A stretch of DNA of 64,000 bases from Aphanothece sacrum FPU1 (GTDB taxonomy: Bacteria; Cyanobacteriota; Cyanobacteriia; Cyanobacteriales; Microcystaceae), in NCBI RefSeq assembly GCF_003864295.1, contig NZ_BDQK01000009.1:1-64000 (forward strand), given 5' to 3'. Made by a program: the position numbers and the translations under genes. Below the pieces are notes generated by a model. That model was not told the origin of the DNA. It searched no databases and was given only the letters and a program-made list of their open reading frames with translations. This document shows positions 1 to 8,184 of the stretch, piece by piece (positions within the stretch are counted from its first letter, which is position 1; every line of letters begins with the position of its first letter).

Positions 1-832
1 AATAAGTATTTTGATCCCAATAAACTTGATGACTCCACCAATTACGCCAATTTGCTAAATCTACGGCTACATCTATCATATAAGGTAAAAGTACCATTTT
101 TTTGCCAGAAGTCCAAACTCGTCGCCCAATTTCGTAGTCTTCTACTAAATAATCTGCTAAACTTTCTAAACCTCCTAATTCGTCTAAAGTTGACCGTCGA
201 ATAGCAATAGATGGCCCTAAACAAGAATTAGATGCACCGGTTACTTCTGCAAACATTACACTAGGCATAAAATCTGCATTTATGGTCAATAATTCTAGTT
301 TCTCATACCAAGTATTTGCTTTCGTAACTTTAAAAGGAGTACAGACACAACCGACATCAGAATTAACTAGAGGATTAACGATATTTTCGATATAATCAGG
401 TTGTAAATTGGTGTCACTGTCGCTGATAATAATAATATCGTGTCGCGCTTCTTTGATAGCCCCTAAAAGGTTATTGACTTTCCCGTTGGCTCCTGCTTCA
501 ATGGTGCTAATTACGACTGAAATACGGTCACTGCCGAATTCTGCTTGAATCTCTTTTAAGATAGGATAAGCGGCATCTTTGGGGTCTTGTACGGAGTAAA
601 TAACTTGATAGTCAGGATAGTTTTGAGTTGCGATGGTTCGCAAGTTGCGTTTGAGATTTTTTTCCAAACCCCTAACGGGTTTTAAAATACTGACAGGTGG
701 TTTGAAATTCGTTTTTTTGGGCGATCGCTTAAAGAAGCGTTTGACTGTCCCCACGGTTAAGATAGAGAAGACAGAACCCCCTAAAATGGGAACTAAACAG
801 AGAAGTTGTAAGCTATTGATTAGATTTAACAC
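1..832 (-). CDS. Ceramide-type glycosyltransferase (GT2/GT21), 3' end missing
   Basis: Membrane-associated glycosyltransferase resembling ceramide glucosyltransferase and HpnI; the product runs off the left edge, so about 277 residues are visible. A hydrophobic N-terminal segment (residues 1-28) is followed by PVSILKPVRGLE, the typical opening of this family. ISDSDT near residue 128 is the nucleotide-sugar/metal-binding D motif, VEDYEIG near residue 237 carries the later acidic motif, and the visible end (HQVYWDQNT) lies where the family has its (Q/R)xxRW-like box. The GTG start at 832 is chosen because an in-frame TGA lies six codons upstream and a GAGGAAAGG ribosome-binding site precedes it. 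Family: sugar transfer to a lipid acceptor. Inference: hopanoid or glycolipid synthesis; acceptor unknown. Confidence 0.85.
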   Translation of the reverse strand, partial: MLNLINSLQLLCLVPILGGSVFSILTVGTVKRFFKRSPKKTNFKPPVSILKPVRGLEKNLKRNLRTIATQNYPDYQVIYSVQDPKDAAYPILKEIQAEFGSDRISVVISTIEAGANGKVNNLLGAIKEARHDIIIISDSDTNLQPDYIENIVNPLVNSDVGCVCTPFKVTKANTWYEKLELLTINADFMPSVMFAEVTGASNSCLGPSIAIRRSTLDELGGLESLADYLVEDYEIGRRVWTSGKKMVLLPYMIDVAVDLANWRNWWSHQVYWDQNTY

Positions 833-918
833 AAATTTTTCCTTTCCTCACACAGTTAAATTGAGACGGTTGGCCCAATTTAAAGAAATTATAGCTAAAA
901 ATTCGGTTTGATTTAATC

Positions 919-1104
919 ATGGGAAAGAAAAATCATCAAAAAACGATACGATCTTTAATGAAGCGTATTGACGAACATCGAGAAAAAATCAGAAAAGAAT
1001 ATGAAAAAGAACGACCAGACCAAGGACTTATTCATCATTGGGAAGCTGAGATAAATGCCTTTGACAAAGGGATTAAACAAGCTTATAAACGACTAGGGAG
1101 ATAA
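919..1104 (+). CDS. Small charged protein of unknown function (61 aa)
   Basis: Not recognised. The predicted protein is 61 residues, very basic and probably helical, with many Lys, Arg and Glu and no Cys. It sits head to head with the glycosyltransferase and is followed six bases later by another small gene on the same strand, so the two may be cotranscribed. The ATG at 919 has no strong ribosome-binding site. The compact, highly charged product in a region rich in defence and toxin-antitoxin genes could suggest an accessory role, but no motif supports a function. Confidence 0.5.
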   Translation: MGKKNHQKTIRSLMKRIDEHREKIRKEYEKERPDQGLIHHWEAEINAFDKGIKQAYKRLGR

Positions 1105-1110
1105 TTGATT

Positions 1111-1371
1111 ATGCAGCTAAGAGAACGAAATTTATCTATTAGCAATTCTACCTTAAACTATCTATTATTAGAATTATCTGAAGAATGCAGTAATGTTACT
1201 ACTTTAATTAATCAACTTCAATTACCTGAACTAAGTCCTAAACAAAAAGCTCAAATTCTTGCTGAGTTAATGACATCAGCTATTCATTTACAAATACATT
1301 GTGGAGAAAATTTTCAAGATTTAATTGCACAAGAAATGGAAAATTTACCAGATGATGATGAATTAGACTAA
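1111..1371 (+). CDS. Small helical protein of unknown function (86 aa)
   Basis: Not recognised. The product is acidic at its C-terminus (DDDELD) and looks all-helical, with leucine-rich segments. An in-frame TTG at 1105 is possible, but ATG at 1111 is preferred because GGGAG (1096-1100) lies ten bases upstream. That ribosome-binding site is inside the end of the preceding gene, so translation of the two may be coupled. The pairing of a basic 61-residue protein with an acidic helical one resembles a two-gene module, but I cannot name either family. Confidence 0.55.
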   Translation: MQLRERNLSISNSTLNYLLLELSEECSNVTTLINQLQLPELSPKQKAQILAELMTSAIHLQIHCGENFQDLIAQEMENLPDDDELD

Positions 1372-1373
1372 AC

Positions 1374-2033
1374 TCATAAATCATAAAGAGATTTAAACCA
1401 ATTAACAAATATTTGTGCTTGAGGATTTGTTGGGACTAAAAATTTTTGTTTAATAGCATCATGTAATTGTCTTCCTGGTGTTTTTTGCCATGCTAACCAG
1501 GTATGAATATAAGCTTTATCTGTATAGGTTTCTTTAAAAGGTGCATTTTTTATCTTTGCTTCTTGAACAACTTCTTTACTATATTCCCAAAGATGATTAT
1601 TATTCTCAGGAATTAAATATTCTAAAAAAGTTTCTAACATTCCTCTTTTTTTATTATCTGGCATCATCCAAACACCAAATTTTAGATCTTTGCTATTATG
1701 TTGAAATGAATGCAATAAACCTGTTTATGGTAATTCTTGGGGAAGATCAGTAATTGTTGGTAAACAGACATTACGAATACTTTGCCATCTATCTAAAGGG
1801 TCATCATCTGCATCAATAATGATACCTAATGATATTAATCCTCTATCTTCCAACTCTGTATATATTACATCTTTATCAAGTAAATTCTCAATACCATCAT
1901 AAGATTTAATTTTAACGATAGCTGTATCTTTTGTCTGTCCCCAAGTAATACCATTTGCTTCAATTAATTCTGGTATAACTCTTTTGTCTTCATCTCCTTC
2001 TACTAATAGCTTTTTTAAGGCTTTTGTTGTCAT
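1374..2033 (-). pseudogene. DUF3226 TOPRIM-like protein, interrupted by one in-frame TAA
   Basis: A single frame of 220 codons is broken only by TAA at 1725-1727; the sequence before and after it stays in the same frame and reads as one protein. The N-terminal half shows the two acidic motifs of a TOPRIM fold: LVEGDED near residue 10 and IIDADDD near residue 73. The C-terminal half (after the stop) has the conserved tryptophan-rich end. The downstream piece could only start at a TTG without a ribosome-binding site, so independent translation is unlikely. It lies two bases after the ATPase gene, matching a two-gene OLD-like arrangement in which the TOPRIM protein would be the nuclease. Either a young pseudogene or a sequence error; one base change would restore it. 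Confidence 0.75.
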
Positions 2034-2035
2034 AT

Positions 2036-3172
2036 TTAACGTACCTCAATCCCTCTTTCAGCAGCAATGACAATTTGTTTAGAATTAAAAGCAACTGCTT
2101 TCTTTCTATCCCGTTCTATTCGTTGAATGGTAATTTCATTATCTTCAATTTCTTCTTTTTGAATTAAACTTGCCAGACTCGTCCAACAATCACTATTATG
2201 GGTTGTGGCAAAAACTTGTATATTGAGTTTTCTGGCAGTTAATAAAATTACTTTCCACATATCAAATAAGGTTGTAAAGTGTAATCCTGTATCAATTTCA
2301 TCCACTAATAAAACTCCATTTTCTAGATTAACCATTGCCAAAATAATAGACAAAATTCGCCAAATACCATCCCCTAAACTACCTATGGGTACTGGATGTC
2401 TTTGATCAGAAAATTTAATAACAAATCCTCCACTTTCTCCATAAAATCTAGAATTTATGCTATACTTTTCTTTCCCTACTGAAGCAATTCTTTCAATTTT
2501 GGGTTCAATAATTTGAAGTGCTTCAATAATTAATTGTTCATTAGGACTTAAAACAATATTATCAAACAATTGAGTTAAATCTGTGATATCTAAAGATAAA
2601 GGAGTTATTCGTTTTGTCTTAGTTAAGAAACCCGAATGTATTGTTTTAAATTTACGTGGGACAGATTTTTGAGAAATAGTATCATTGGGCAATAAATGTA
2701 CTTCTATCGGTTCAATAATTAAGGGAATCTGATTTGATTTGATAATTAAATCAAGAGTTCCTATATTTTCATTATCACTTTCATCCTCTCTATCAGTCAA
2801 GTCAAGATTTATCTCTCTAATATATGAATCTATACATATAATTAATTCTTCTTCTTGCTTATTATTGTCTGTACCCCTAATTAAAAACTGATTTCCTGGG
2901 TTAATTTCATGACCATGAAAAAGATGCCTAATTACATATTCACGTTCACGGTTTCCTTGAATTTGATTGTTGTTCCAAAAATATTCACCTCTATATTCCA
3001 TTAATTGTAAAATTATATTTAGATGACCATTGTAGCAAAATATTTCAATTGCTTCTAAAATAGATGTTTTGCCACTATTATTTTCTCCCACAAGTAGATT
3101 AATCTTACCCAGATTTTCTAAATCAAATTCCTGGAAACTTCTAAAATTTTCAATATGTAATGACTGCAACAT
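2036..3172 (-). CDS. OLD-like AAA ATPase (AAA15/AAA21 type)
   Basis: ABC-class ATPase of the family found with overcoming-lysogenization-defect (OLD)-like nucleases and PARIS-like defence. The N-terminus has the typical IENFRSFQEFDL strand and the Walker A motif GENNSGKTS (residues 29-37). Near residue 290 LLVDEIDTGLH is the Walker B/D-loop and ATTHNSD the switch histidine; SLGDGIWRILSI is the signature region. At 378 residues it lacks a fused TOPRIM domain, which is instead the next gene downstream, two bases away. Families with this pairing sense phage or DNA damage and release a nuclease. Inference: the ATPase half of a two-gene defence system whose effector carries a stop codon here. Confidence 0.82.
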   Translation of the reverse strand: MLQSLHIENFRSFQEFDLENLGKINLLVGENNSGKTSILEAIEIFCYNGHLNIILQLMEYRGEYFWNNNQIQGNREREYVIRHLFHGHEINPGNQFLIRGTDNNKQEEELIICIDSYIREINLDLTDREDESDNENIGTLDLIIKSNQIPLIIEPIEVHLLPNDTISQKSVPRKFKTIHSGFLTKTKRITPLSLDITDLTQLFDNIVLSPNEQLIIEALQIIEPKIERIASVGKEKYSINSRFYGESGGFVIKFSDQRHPVPIGSLGDGIWRILSIILAMVNLENGVLLVDEIDTGLHFTTLFDMWKVILLTARKLNIQVFATTHNSDCWTSLASLIQKEEIEDNEITIQRIERDRKKAVAFNSKQIVIAAERGIEVR

Positions 3173-3237
3173 ATACTATTAACTCCTAACGAATGATTAG
3201 GACACTTAATTAAATGGTAACACATCCTTGACCATAA

Positions 3238-3843
3238 CTATCTGAATTGTTCAATACTACTCGCCAAAATACCTAATATCTTATTCAAATCAGACAAATA
3301 ATATTCCGTTAAATCAATAAAAATATCTGTATTGTGTAACTTCAAAAAACGCCAGTTTGTCCCCGAAGTGACTACACCTAAAATTATGAAAATCTCATTA
3401 TTCTCTTGTTGATTAAATATTTGTGCGGCAACCATTTCAGCAATACATTGACCTAACCCTGCATTCAAATCTTCTTTTTTCGCCTCGACTAAGATAATAA
3501 TAGGTGCAGCAATAAACAATTTTTCAGGAGAATGACTAATTAAAAAATCACAAATACCATTCAACTCTTGAGTTTCATCAACAGTAAAATTAACCCCAGA
3601 AAATAGATTAATTTCATCTCTAAATTTTCGTTTAAGTTCAACTAAAATCGGGGCAATAATCATCTCTGATCTTGCTTTTTCACTATTACTAGCAATGGCA
3701 ATAGGTAAATTATCCTGTAGTATCTGTTTTAATAAGTTACTACTTTCTACAGGTAATATGTCAGCAAAAATACCAAATTCTTCTATAGTTTTTAGATGAA
3801 ATTTATGTTTAACTCTCTCTAAATTGAAATTACTGTAAGACAT
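3238..3843 (-). CDS. PD-(D/E)XK-like conserved cyanobacterial protein
   Basis: A 201-residue protein whose middle shows GICDFLIS (about residue 115), then IIILVEAKK (about 137), the spacing of Asp and E-x-K expected for a PD-(D/E)XK nuclease fold, followed by GLGQCIAEMVAAQ, a helix common in type I restriction-like accessory proteins. No membrane segment or signal peptide. It lies 65 bases upstream of the OLD-like ATPase on the same strand and may belong to that defence module, although many cyanobacteria carry such proteins alone. Nuclease activity is inferred from the fold motif only. Confidence 0.6.
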   Translation of the reverse strand: MSYSNFNLERVKHKFHLKTIEEFGIFADILPVESSNLLKQILQDNLPIAIASNSEKARSEMIIAPILVELKRKFRDEINLFSGVNFTVDETQELNGICDFLISHSPEKLFIAAPIIILVEAKKEDLNAGLGQCIAEMVAAQIFNQQENNEIFIILGVVTSGTNWRFLKLHNTDIFIDLTEYYLSDLNKILGILASSIEQFR

Positions 3844-3854
3844 AATAATTATCC

Positions 3855-4070
3855 CTACGACAAATTGACCTCATAACTTTTCCCATTAAATGTAACAACA
3901 TCTCCTGTTACTAACTTACGTCCCCGTCGCGTTTCAATACTACCATTAACTATTACTTCCCCTCCTTGAATTCTTATCTTTGCTTCTCCACCAGTTTGTA
4001 CCAAGTTTTGCCATTTCATAAACTGCCCTAATTTAATAATAGGTTCTGATTTTTCTTCTTGTATGTCCAT
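3855..4070 (-). CDS. S4-domain RNA-binding protein (YbcJ/YaaA-like)
   Basis: A 71-residue single S4 domain. The diagnostic part is KLGQFMKWQNLVQTGGEAK followed by GGEVIVNG and the basic loop ETRRGRKL, then GDVV, which together form the S4 RNA-binding fold of the YbcJ-like family. Proteins of this kind bind structured RNA or the ribosome; their exact role is poorly defined. It is transcribed in the same direction as the genes on both sides, with only 11 bases before the next one. Confidence 0.85.
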   Translation of the reverse strand: MDIQEEKSEPIIKLGQFMKWQNLVQTGGEAKIRIQGGEVIVNGSIETRRGRKLVTGDVVTFNGKSYEVNLS

Positions 4071-4095
4071 TCTGATAATTTATTATTTGATGAAT

Positions 4096-4119
4096 AGAGA
4101 CGTTATTTATAACGTCTCT
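4096..4119. terminator. Perfect 10-bp hairpin between same-strand genes
   Basis: AGAGACGTTA (4096-4105) pairs perfectly with TAACGTCTCT (4110-4119) around a four-base loop. It lies downstream of the DUF6887 gene and upstream of the S4 gene on the minus strand. There is no long T tract on the minus-strand side, so it may be a factor-assisted terminator, an RNA processing hairpin or a small repeat. Confidence 0.45.
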
Positions 4120-4146
4120 ATAAAAACAATTTAAACCATGATTTAA

Positions 4147-4359
4147 CTAATCTTGATCAGATTTTGATGAAGTAACTTTTTCAATTTGATGAGTTAATTT
4201 ATCTTCCCATTCCTGATCATTTGTGTCAATTGTAATCATTCTTCCAGTTGCTTTTGAACGCTCAATATAAGCATAAAAAGCATTCAAATCTTCTCGATAA
4301 TTTAAAACGTATCGACGCAACTCATCAAGACTCATTTCATCATAATTAAGTGTTGTCAT
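4147..4359 (-). CDS. DUF6887-like small protein
   Basis: A 70-residue acidic protein beginning MTTLNYDEMSLDELRRYVL, which matches the small cyanobacterial family I know as DUF6887. It is normally encoded next to a DUF6888 gene, and here its ATG overlaps the stop of that upstream gene by four bases (ATGA), with GGAGGAT inside the upstream gene as ribosome-binding site. Function unknown. The overlapping pair looks like a small two-component module of toxin-antitoxin style, but nothing direct supports toxicity. The partner is broken by a stop codon. Confidence 0.65.
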   Translation of the reverse strand: MTTLNYDEMSLDELRRYVLNYREDLNAFYAYIERSKATGRMITIDTNDQEWEDKLTHQIEKVTSSKSDQD

Positions 4360-4547
4360 GGTTCATATCCTCCTGTCGCTTTAATCTCGAAATCCAAATT
4401 ATCTCCAGAAAGCACATATAAATTTCCTGTACGCTCATCAATACGAATGAGTTGTATACTTTTATATGGCTATCCAGGATAAATAATATTGGTCAGCCGA
4501 TAACACAGTCGATAAAGTCCTTTTGCTTGTTCTGTTGTTGGTTCCAT
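4356..4547 (-). pseudogene. DUF6888-like gene with in-frame TAG
   Basis: A 64-codon frame starts at ATG 4547 (MEPTTEQAKGLYRLCYRLTN), reaches a TAG at 4470-4472, and then continues in the same frame (IQLIRIDERTGNLYVLSGD) to a TGA overlapping the next start. The part after the stop carries the conserved 'IRIDERTG-N-YVL-G' core of the family. One base change would restore the frame. Too short in each half to be found by ordinary gene calling. Probably a recent pseudogene; sequencing error remains possible. Confidence 0.65.
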
Positions 4548-4571
4548 CTTGATCTAGTTTAACCTAAAACT

Positions 4572-6014
4572 TTAAACAGAACTTGCCCAATTTTTAGCCC
4601 AACTCAAGGTTTCATGAACTTGTTTTAAGGTCAAAGATTCACAATATAATCTTAAAACAGGTTCCGTACCACTAAAACGAATTAGTAACCAACTTCCATC
4701 ACTTAAACGGAACTTATACCCATCTGTTTGATCACAATCTGTAACTGCTTGACCGGCAACTTCTGTTAAAGGTTTTGTCTCCAAACTTTCGACTAATTTT
4801 CCTCGAACTTCCATACTAGTTAAAGGTAAATCAATCCGATCATAGGCGTTATAGAAGTCAGTTTTTTCCTGTAACTTGGCATAATATTCCCCCAAGTCTT
4901 CCCCACTTTCTACCACTGCTTCTAAAACATATAAAGCAGATAATAAAGCATCCCGTTCAGGAATATGAGTTCCGTAACCAACTCCTCCAGATTCTTCTCC
5001 TCCTATTAATACATCAGAGACTAACATTCGATCAGCAATATATTTATAACCGATCGCAGTTTCATAAACAGACAAGTTATAAAGTTTAGCTAAACGGGGA
5101 AATAAATCAGAACCACTTACCGTTTTAACAATCTCTCCCGTTAACCCTTTTCTTTTGGCTAAATGATCGATTAAAATAGGAATTAAAATCTGGGAACTCA
5201 TAAAATTGCCTTGTCCATCAACCGCCGCAATCCTATCACTATCTCCATCGAAAACTAACCCCACTCTTAAACTATTTTCTTCTTGACTAGCAGCCGTTTT
5301 TATGGTATTAAATAACTTAGAAAGATAACGGGGTAAAGGTTCCGGCGCACCTCCTTCAAATAAGGGGTCACGATCGCTATTAATTTCCTCAATAGGACAG
5401 CCTAATAAACGTTCTAAACCTGTAGCGGCTGCCCCGTGCATTACATCAGCAAATACTCTTAATTTACTCGATTCAATAGCTGTTTGAATGGCATTAATAT
5501 CAACTTTGTGACGTAACCCGTCACAATAACTTTCCCAAGGATCAAAATAAGTTAATGTACCCGCAGGCCCCGAAAAAACTGGGGGATTAGGTAATAATGC
5601 TTCAATTTGTTGGGTAATTTCGGGAGAAACTGACCCCCCAAAAGCCCCTTTTACTTTTAACCCCAAATACTTGGCCGGATTGTGACTAGCGGTTAAAACA
5701 ATAGCCCCTAAAGCATTTTGCATTTTTGCTGCCCAACTAAAGGCAGGGGTAGGGGCATAAGAATTTGACAAAATAACATCAAACCCAGCTTCCTGTATAG
5801 CTTCGGCCGTCAGTTGAGCAAATTCTTCAGCCAGAAAACGACGATCATATCCCACAATAATACAGCGATTACTCGAAGCAGTGCCATAATTGTTTTCTAA
5901 CACAATAGCAGCTAAAGGAGCAAGCATAGCGACCCTTTCAAAGGTAAAATCAGCCGCAATCACCCCACGCCAGCCATCAGTACCAAATTTAATCGGATTT
6001 TGCGTAAATGTCAT
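4572..6014 (-). CDS. Phosphoglucomutase/phosphomannomutase family protein
   Basis: Alpha-D-phosphohexomutase that interconverts sugar 1- and 6-phosphates for glycogen, cell-envelope and nucleotide-sugar synthesis in the cytoplasm. FGTDGWRGVIAADFT opens the protein; TASHNP (about residue 111) holds the phosphorylated serine; DGDSDR (about 258) is the metal loop; GEESGG (about 342) is the sugar-binding loop; RFSGTEPVLRLY (about 447) is the phosphate-binding domain 4. At 480 residues it has normal length. It is close to the cyanobacterial Pgm/Pmm type rather than GlmM, but substrate preference cannot be told from motifs. Transcribed divergently from the DUF4079 gene. Confidence 0.92.
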   Translation of the reverse strand: MTFTQNPIKFGTDGWRGVIAADFTFERVAMLAPLAAIVLENNYGTASSNRCIIVGYDRRFLAEEFAQLTAEAIQEAGFDVILSNSYAPTPAFSWAAKMQNALGAIVLTASHNPAKYLGLKVKGAFGGSVSPEITQQIEALLPNPPVFSGPAGTLTYFDPWESYCDGLRHKVDINAIQTAIESSKLRVFADVMHGAAATGLERLLGCPIEEINSDRDPLFEGGAPEPLPRYLSKLFNTIKTAASQEENSLRVGLVFDGDSDRIAAVDGQGNFMSSQILIPILIDHLAKRKGLTGEIVKTVSGSDLFPRLAKLYNLSVYETAIGYKYIADRMLVSDVLIGGEESGGVGYGTHIPERDALLSALYVLEAVVESGEDLGEYYAKLQEKTDFYNAYDRIDLPLTSMEVRGKLVESLETKPLTEVAGQAVTDCDQTDGYKFRLSDGSWLLIRFSGTEPVLRLYCESLTLKQVHETLSWAKNWASSV

Positions 6015-6147
6015 AAGAACTCTTAAAATTTTCTATACACTCTCTCAGGTTAGCTTCTTAAGTTACCTTTGAAAACGGTTTTTGGGAACAATTTTTTAAT
6101 ATAATAATAATATTTCCTGTTAAAATTTGTGATAAGGCATTAAACCT

Positions 6148-6633
6148 ATGGGAGACAGACTTGCAGATTTGCTAGAACCCCTTGCCGCTTGGTTTCGCAC
6201 GTTAGGAATTCCTGACTTGATTGTCCATTGGGGACATCCGGTGATGATGGGAATTGTTGTGTTAGTAATGGGTAGTTTTACTGCCTATATGGGGTGGCGT
6301 AGTCGGTTTATTAAAGATGGGGAAGAAGTGGCAAAAAGTCGCGCTTCTCATCGTCAATTAGCCCCTTGGGTATTTCTATTTATCTCTTTAGGATATACTG
6401 GCGGGGTGTTATCTTTAGTAATGCAAAAACAACCGGTTCTTAATAGTCCCCATTTTTGGACAGGTTCGGTCGTTTTAGGATTAATGGCTATTAGTGCAAT
6501 TACTCCTTTAATTGGGTTTGGTGGGGAACAAAAAGAAGGTTATCGTACGTTTCATGCTTATTTAGGTGGTGTGGTTGCTATTGTGTTAATTGCTCATGGC
6601 ATTTTGGGATTAAAATTAGGTTTATCCCTATAA
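6148..6633 (+). CDS. DUF4079 membrane protein
   Basis: A 161-residue integral membrane protein with four likely transmembrane helices (about residues 27-48, 72-91, 103-122 and 134-156). Histidines HWGHP, SHRQL and FHAYLG are spaced as in heme-binding cytochrome b561-like proteins and are typical of the cyanobacterial/plastid DUF4079 family. Function unknown. A clear hairpin terminator follows 25 bases after the stop, so this is probably a single-gene transcript. Confidence 0.85.
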   Translation: MGDRLADLLEPLAAWFRTLGIPDLIVHWGHPVMMGIVVLVMGSFTAYMGWRSRFIKDGEEVAKSRASHRQLAPWVFLFISLGYTGGVLSLVMQKQPVLNSPHFWTGSVVLGLMAISAITPLIGFGGEQKEGYRTFHAYLGGVVAIVLIAHGILGLKLGLSL

Positions 6634-6657
6634 CTTTTGAATTTTGAATTGATTATG

Positions 6658-6687
6658 ATCCGGTTTCGATTAGAGGCCGGATTTTTT
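6658..6687 (+). terminator. Rho-independent terminator after DUF4079 gene
   Basis: ATCCGG (6658-6663) pairs with CCGGAT (6677-6682), and the right arm runs straight into a T tract to 6687. Position immediately after the DUF4079 stop and before the next plus-strand gene fits transcription termination. Confidence 0.7.
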
Positions 6688-6727
6688 GGTAAAGTAGGAT
6701 AGGTTTTATCTAATTAAAAGTGAAGTA

Positions 6728-7477
6728 ATGACTATGAGTAAATTATTGGTGATTTTCGTTAGTTTATTAATGGGATTAATGACGTTAAGTGGTTGTACGA
6801 ATTCTCTGTTAGGAACTAGCCAATTATCTGATCAAGTATTACAAATTATTCGGGATAATCCCCAAGTTGTAATTGAATCTGTTGTAGCTTATCAACAACA
6901 ACAAGAGAAAAAATCAAAGCAAGATAAATTAGCATTTTTTCAACAAATGATCACTGAACCTGATTCTATTATCGGGAATTCTCCGATTACTGGTGCAGAA
7001 GAATCTAAAATTGTCTTAGTAGAATTCTCGGATTTTCAATGTCCTTTTTGCGCTAAAGTAGATGAGATTGTTAAAGATTTTATGGATAAACATCAAGATG
7101 AAGTAACCTTTACTTATAAACATTTTCCTCTTAATAGTATTCATGCTCAAGCACAATTAGCTTCTCAATCAGCTTGGGCAGCACAACAACAAGGAAAATT
7201 CTGGGAATATCATGATGCTTTGTTTGAAAATCAAGACAAATTAGGGAAAGAATTATATACAAAAATTGCACAAGATTTGAACTTAAATCTAGAACAGTTT
7301 GAGAGCGATCGCCAAACTAATGAAGCAAAAATTGCTATTAATGAAGATATAAAAATAGCTGAGATATTAGGTTTAAATGGAACCCCTTTCTTTGCGTTTA
7401 ATGGTCAACCGATAGATTTACCCATTACGGTTGCTAAATTAGAAGAAATTCTCGACCAAATTAAAGTCAAGCTATAA
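6728..7477 (+). CDS. DsbA-like thioredoxin-fold lipoprotein
   Basis: Exported thiol-disulfide oxidoreductase. The N-terminus is a lipoprotein signal peptide with lipobox LSGC (Cys at residue 23), so the protein is expected to be anchored on the periplasmic side. FSDFQCPFCAK (about residue 100) gives the CxxC active site, and NGTPFFAFNG near residue 219 contains the cis-proline loop of the DsbA/thioredoxin_4 family. A second ATG at 6734 is equally possible as start. Likely role: disulfide formation or reduction in exported proteins. Confidence 0.88.
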   Translation: MTMSKLLVIFVSLLMGLMTLSGCTNSLLGTSQLSDQVLQIIRDNPQVVIESVVAYQQQQEKKSKQDKLAFFQQMITEPDSIIGNSPITGAEESKIVLVEFSDFQCPFCAKVDEIVKDFMDKHQDEVTFTYKHFPLNSIHAQAQLASQSAWAAQQQGKFWEYHDALFENQDKLGKELYTKIAQDLNLNLEQFESDRQTNEAKIAINEDIKIAEILGLNGTPFFAFNGQPIDLPITVAKLEEILDQIKVKL

Positions 7478-7551
7478 TAGGAGATAGGGTTTTTACGGCA
7501 ACAGATATGTTAAACAAGACACTTGATACTCAACAATTGCAAAAAGGAATT

Positions 7552-7806
7552 ATGAAAGCAATTAAAGTTATGGCAACCGTTGATGAAAAAGGAAGTTTGT
7601 TATTGGAACAACCCTTAAATATTAGGCAAAATAGCCGTGTAGAGGTAATTGTTCTTATTTCAGAAACAGTAGATCTTAAAGAAAATGATGAATCTATAGA
7701 ATCAAAAGAAGATATACTTAAAGATTTTCGTCAAGCTTGGTATGAAGCAATGACGGAACAAACAATTCCTGTTTCTCAACTTTGGGAAGGAATTGAGAAT
7801 GCCTGA
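7552..7806 (+). CDS. Antitoxin of a RelE-type toxin-antitoxin pair
   Basis: Predicted 84-residue protein starting MKAIKVMATVDEKGSLLL. The N-terminal half looks like the beta-rich 'ATVDEKGSLLLEQPLNI' module seen in cyanobacterial antitoxins, and the C-terminal half is a helical acidic tail that would wrap the toxin. ATG 7552 is preferred over ATG 7507 because AAGGA lies four to five bases upstream and homologous antitoxins begin this way. Its stop overlaps the start of the RelE-like gene by eight bases, the usual translational coupling of type II modules. Confidence 0.7.
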   Translation: MKAIKVMATVDEKGSLLLEQPLNIRQNSRVEVIVLISETVDLKENDESIESKEDILKDFRQAWYEAMTEQTIPVSQLWEGIENA

Positions 7807-8152
7807 ACTACCATTTATTCAAGTAGAAACAACACGAAGATTTCAACGAAATCTTCGCAAACTAGCTAAAAAATATCTCAGCATTCGTAACGATATTCAA
7901 CCAGTTATTGAACAACTACAACAAGGGGAAATACTAGGTGATCGCATTCCTAACATTGGATACGAAGTTTTTAAGTTACGGGTGAGAAATAGCGATATTA
8001 AAAAAGGTAAAAGCGGTGGTTATCGCCTCATTTACTATGTTAAAACAGCCAAAGGGATTATTTTATTAACTATTTACTCAAAATCTCAACAAACTGACAT
8101 AGCAGTAGAGGATATCCAAAGCATTATTGTTGAATATGAATCTGAAAGATAA
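7799..8152 (+). CDS. RelE/ParE-family toxin
   Basis: A 117-residue basic protein with the RelE/ParE fold pattern: FIQVETTRRFQRNLRKLAKK at the start, then GYEVFKLRVRNSD, GKSGGYRLIYYVK and IILLTIYSKSQQTDI. The family's members cleave mRNA on the ribosome or poison gyrase; which applies here cannot be told. ATG 7799 is chosen (TTG 7793 also in frame) because it overlaps the antitoxin stop. Both genes appear intact. Confidence 0.8.
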   Translation: MPELPFIQVETTRRFQRNLRKLAKKYLSIRNDIQPVIEQLQQGEILGDRIPNIGYEVFKLRVRNSDIKKGKSGGYRLIYYVKTAKGIILLTIYSKSQQTDIAVEDIQSIIVEYESER

Positions 8153-8184
8153 AATAAATATAGAGACAAGAGAAATAGAAAATT

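Noticed and set aside
633-911. Plus-strand frame of 92 codons
   Set aside because: Antisense to the glycosyltransferase gene, which has a clear GTG start, ribosome-binding site and family motifs.
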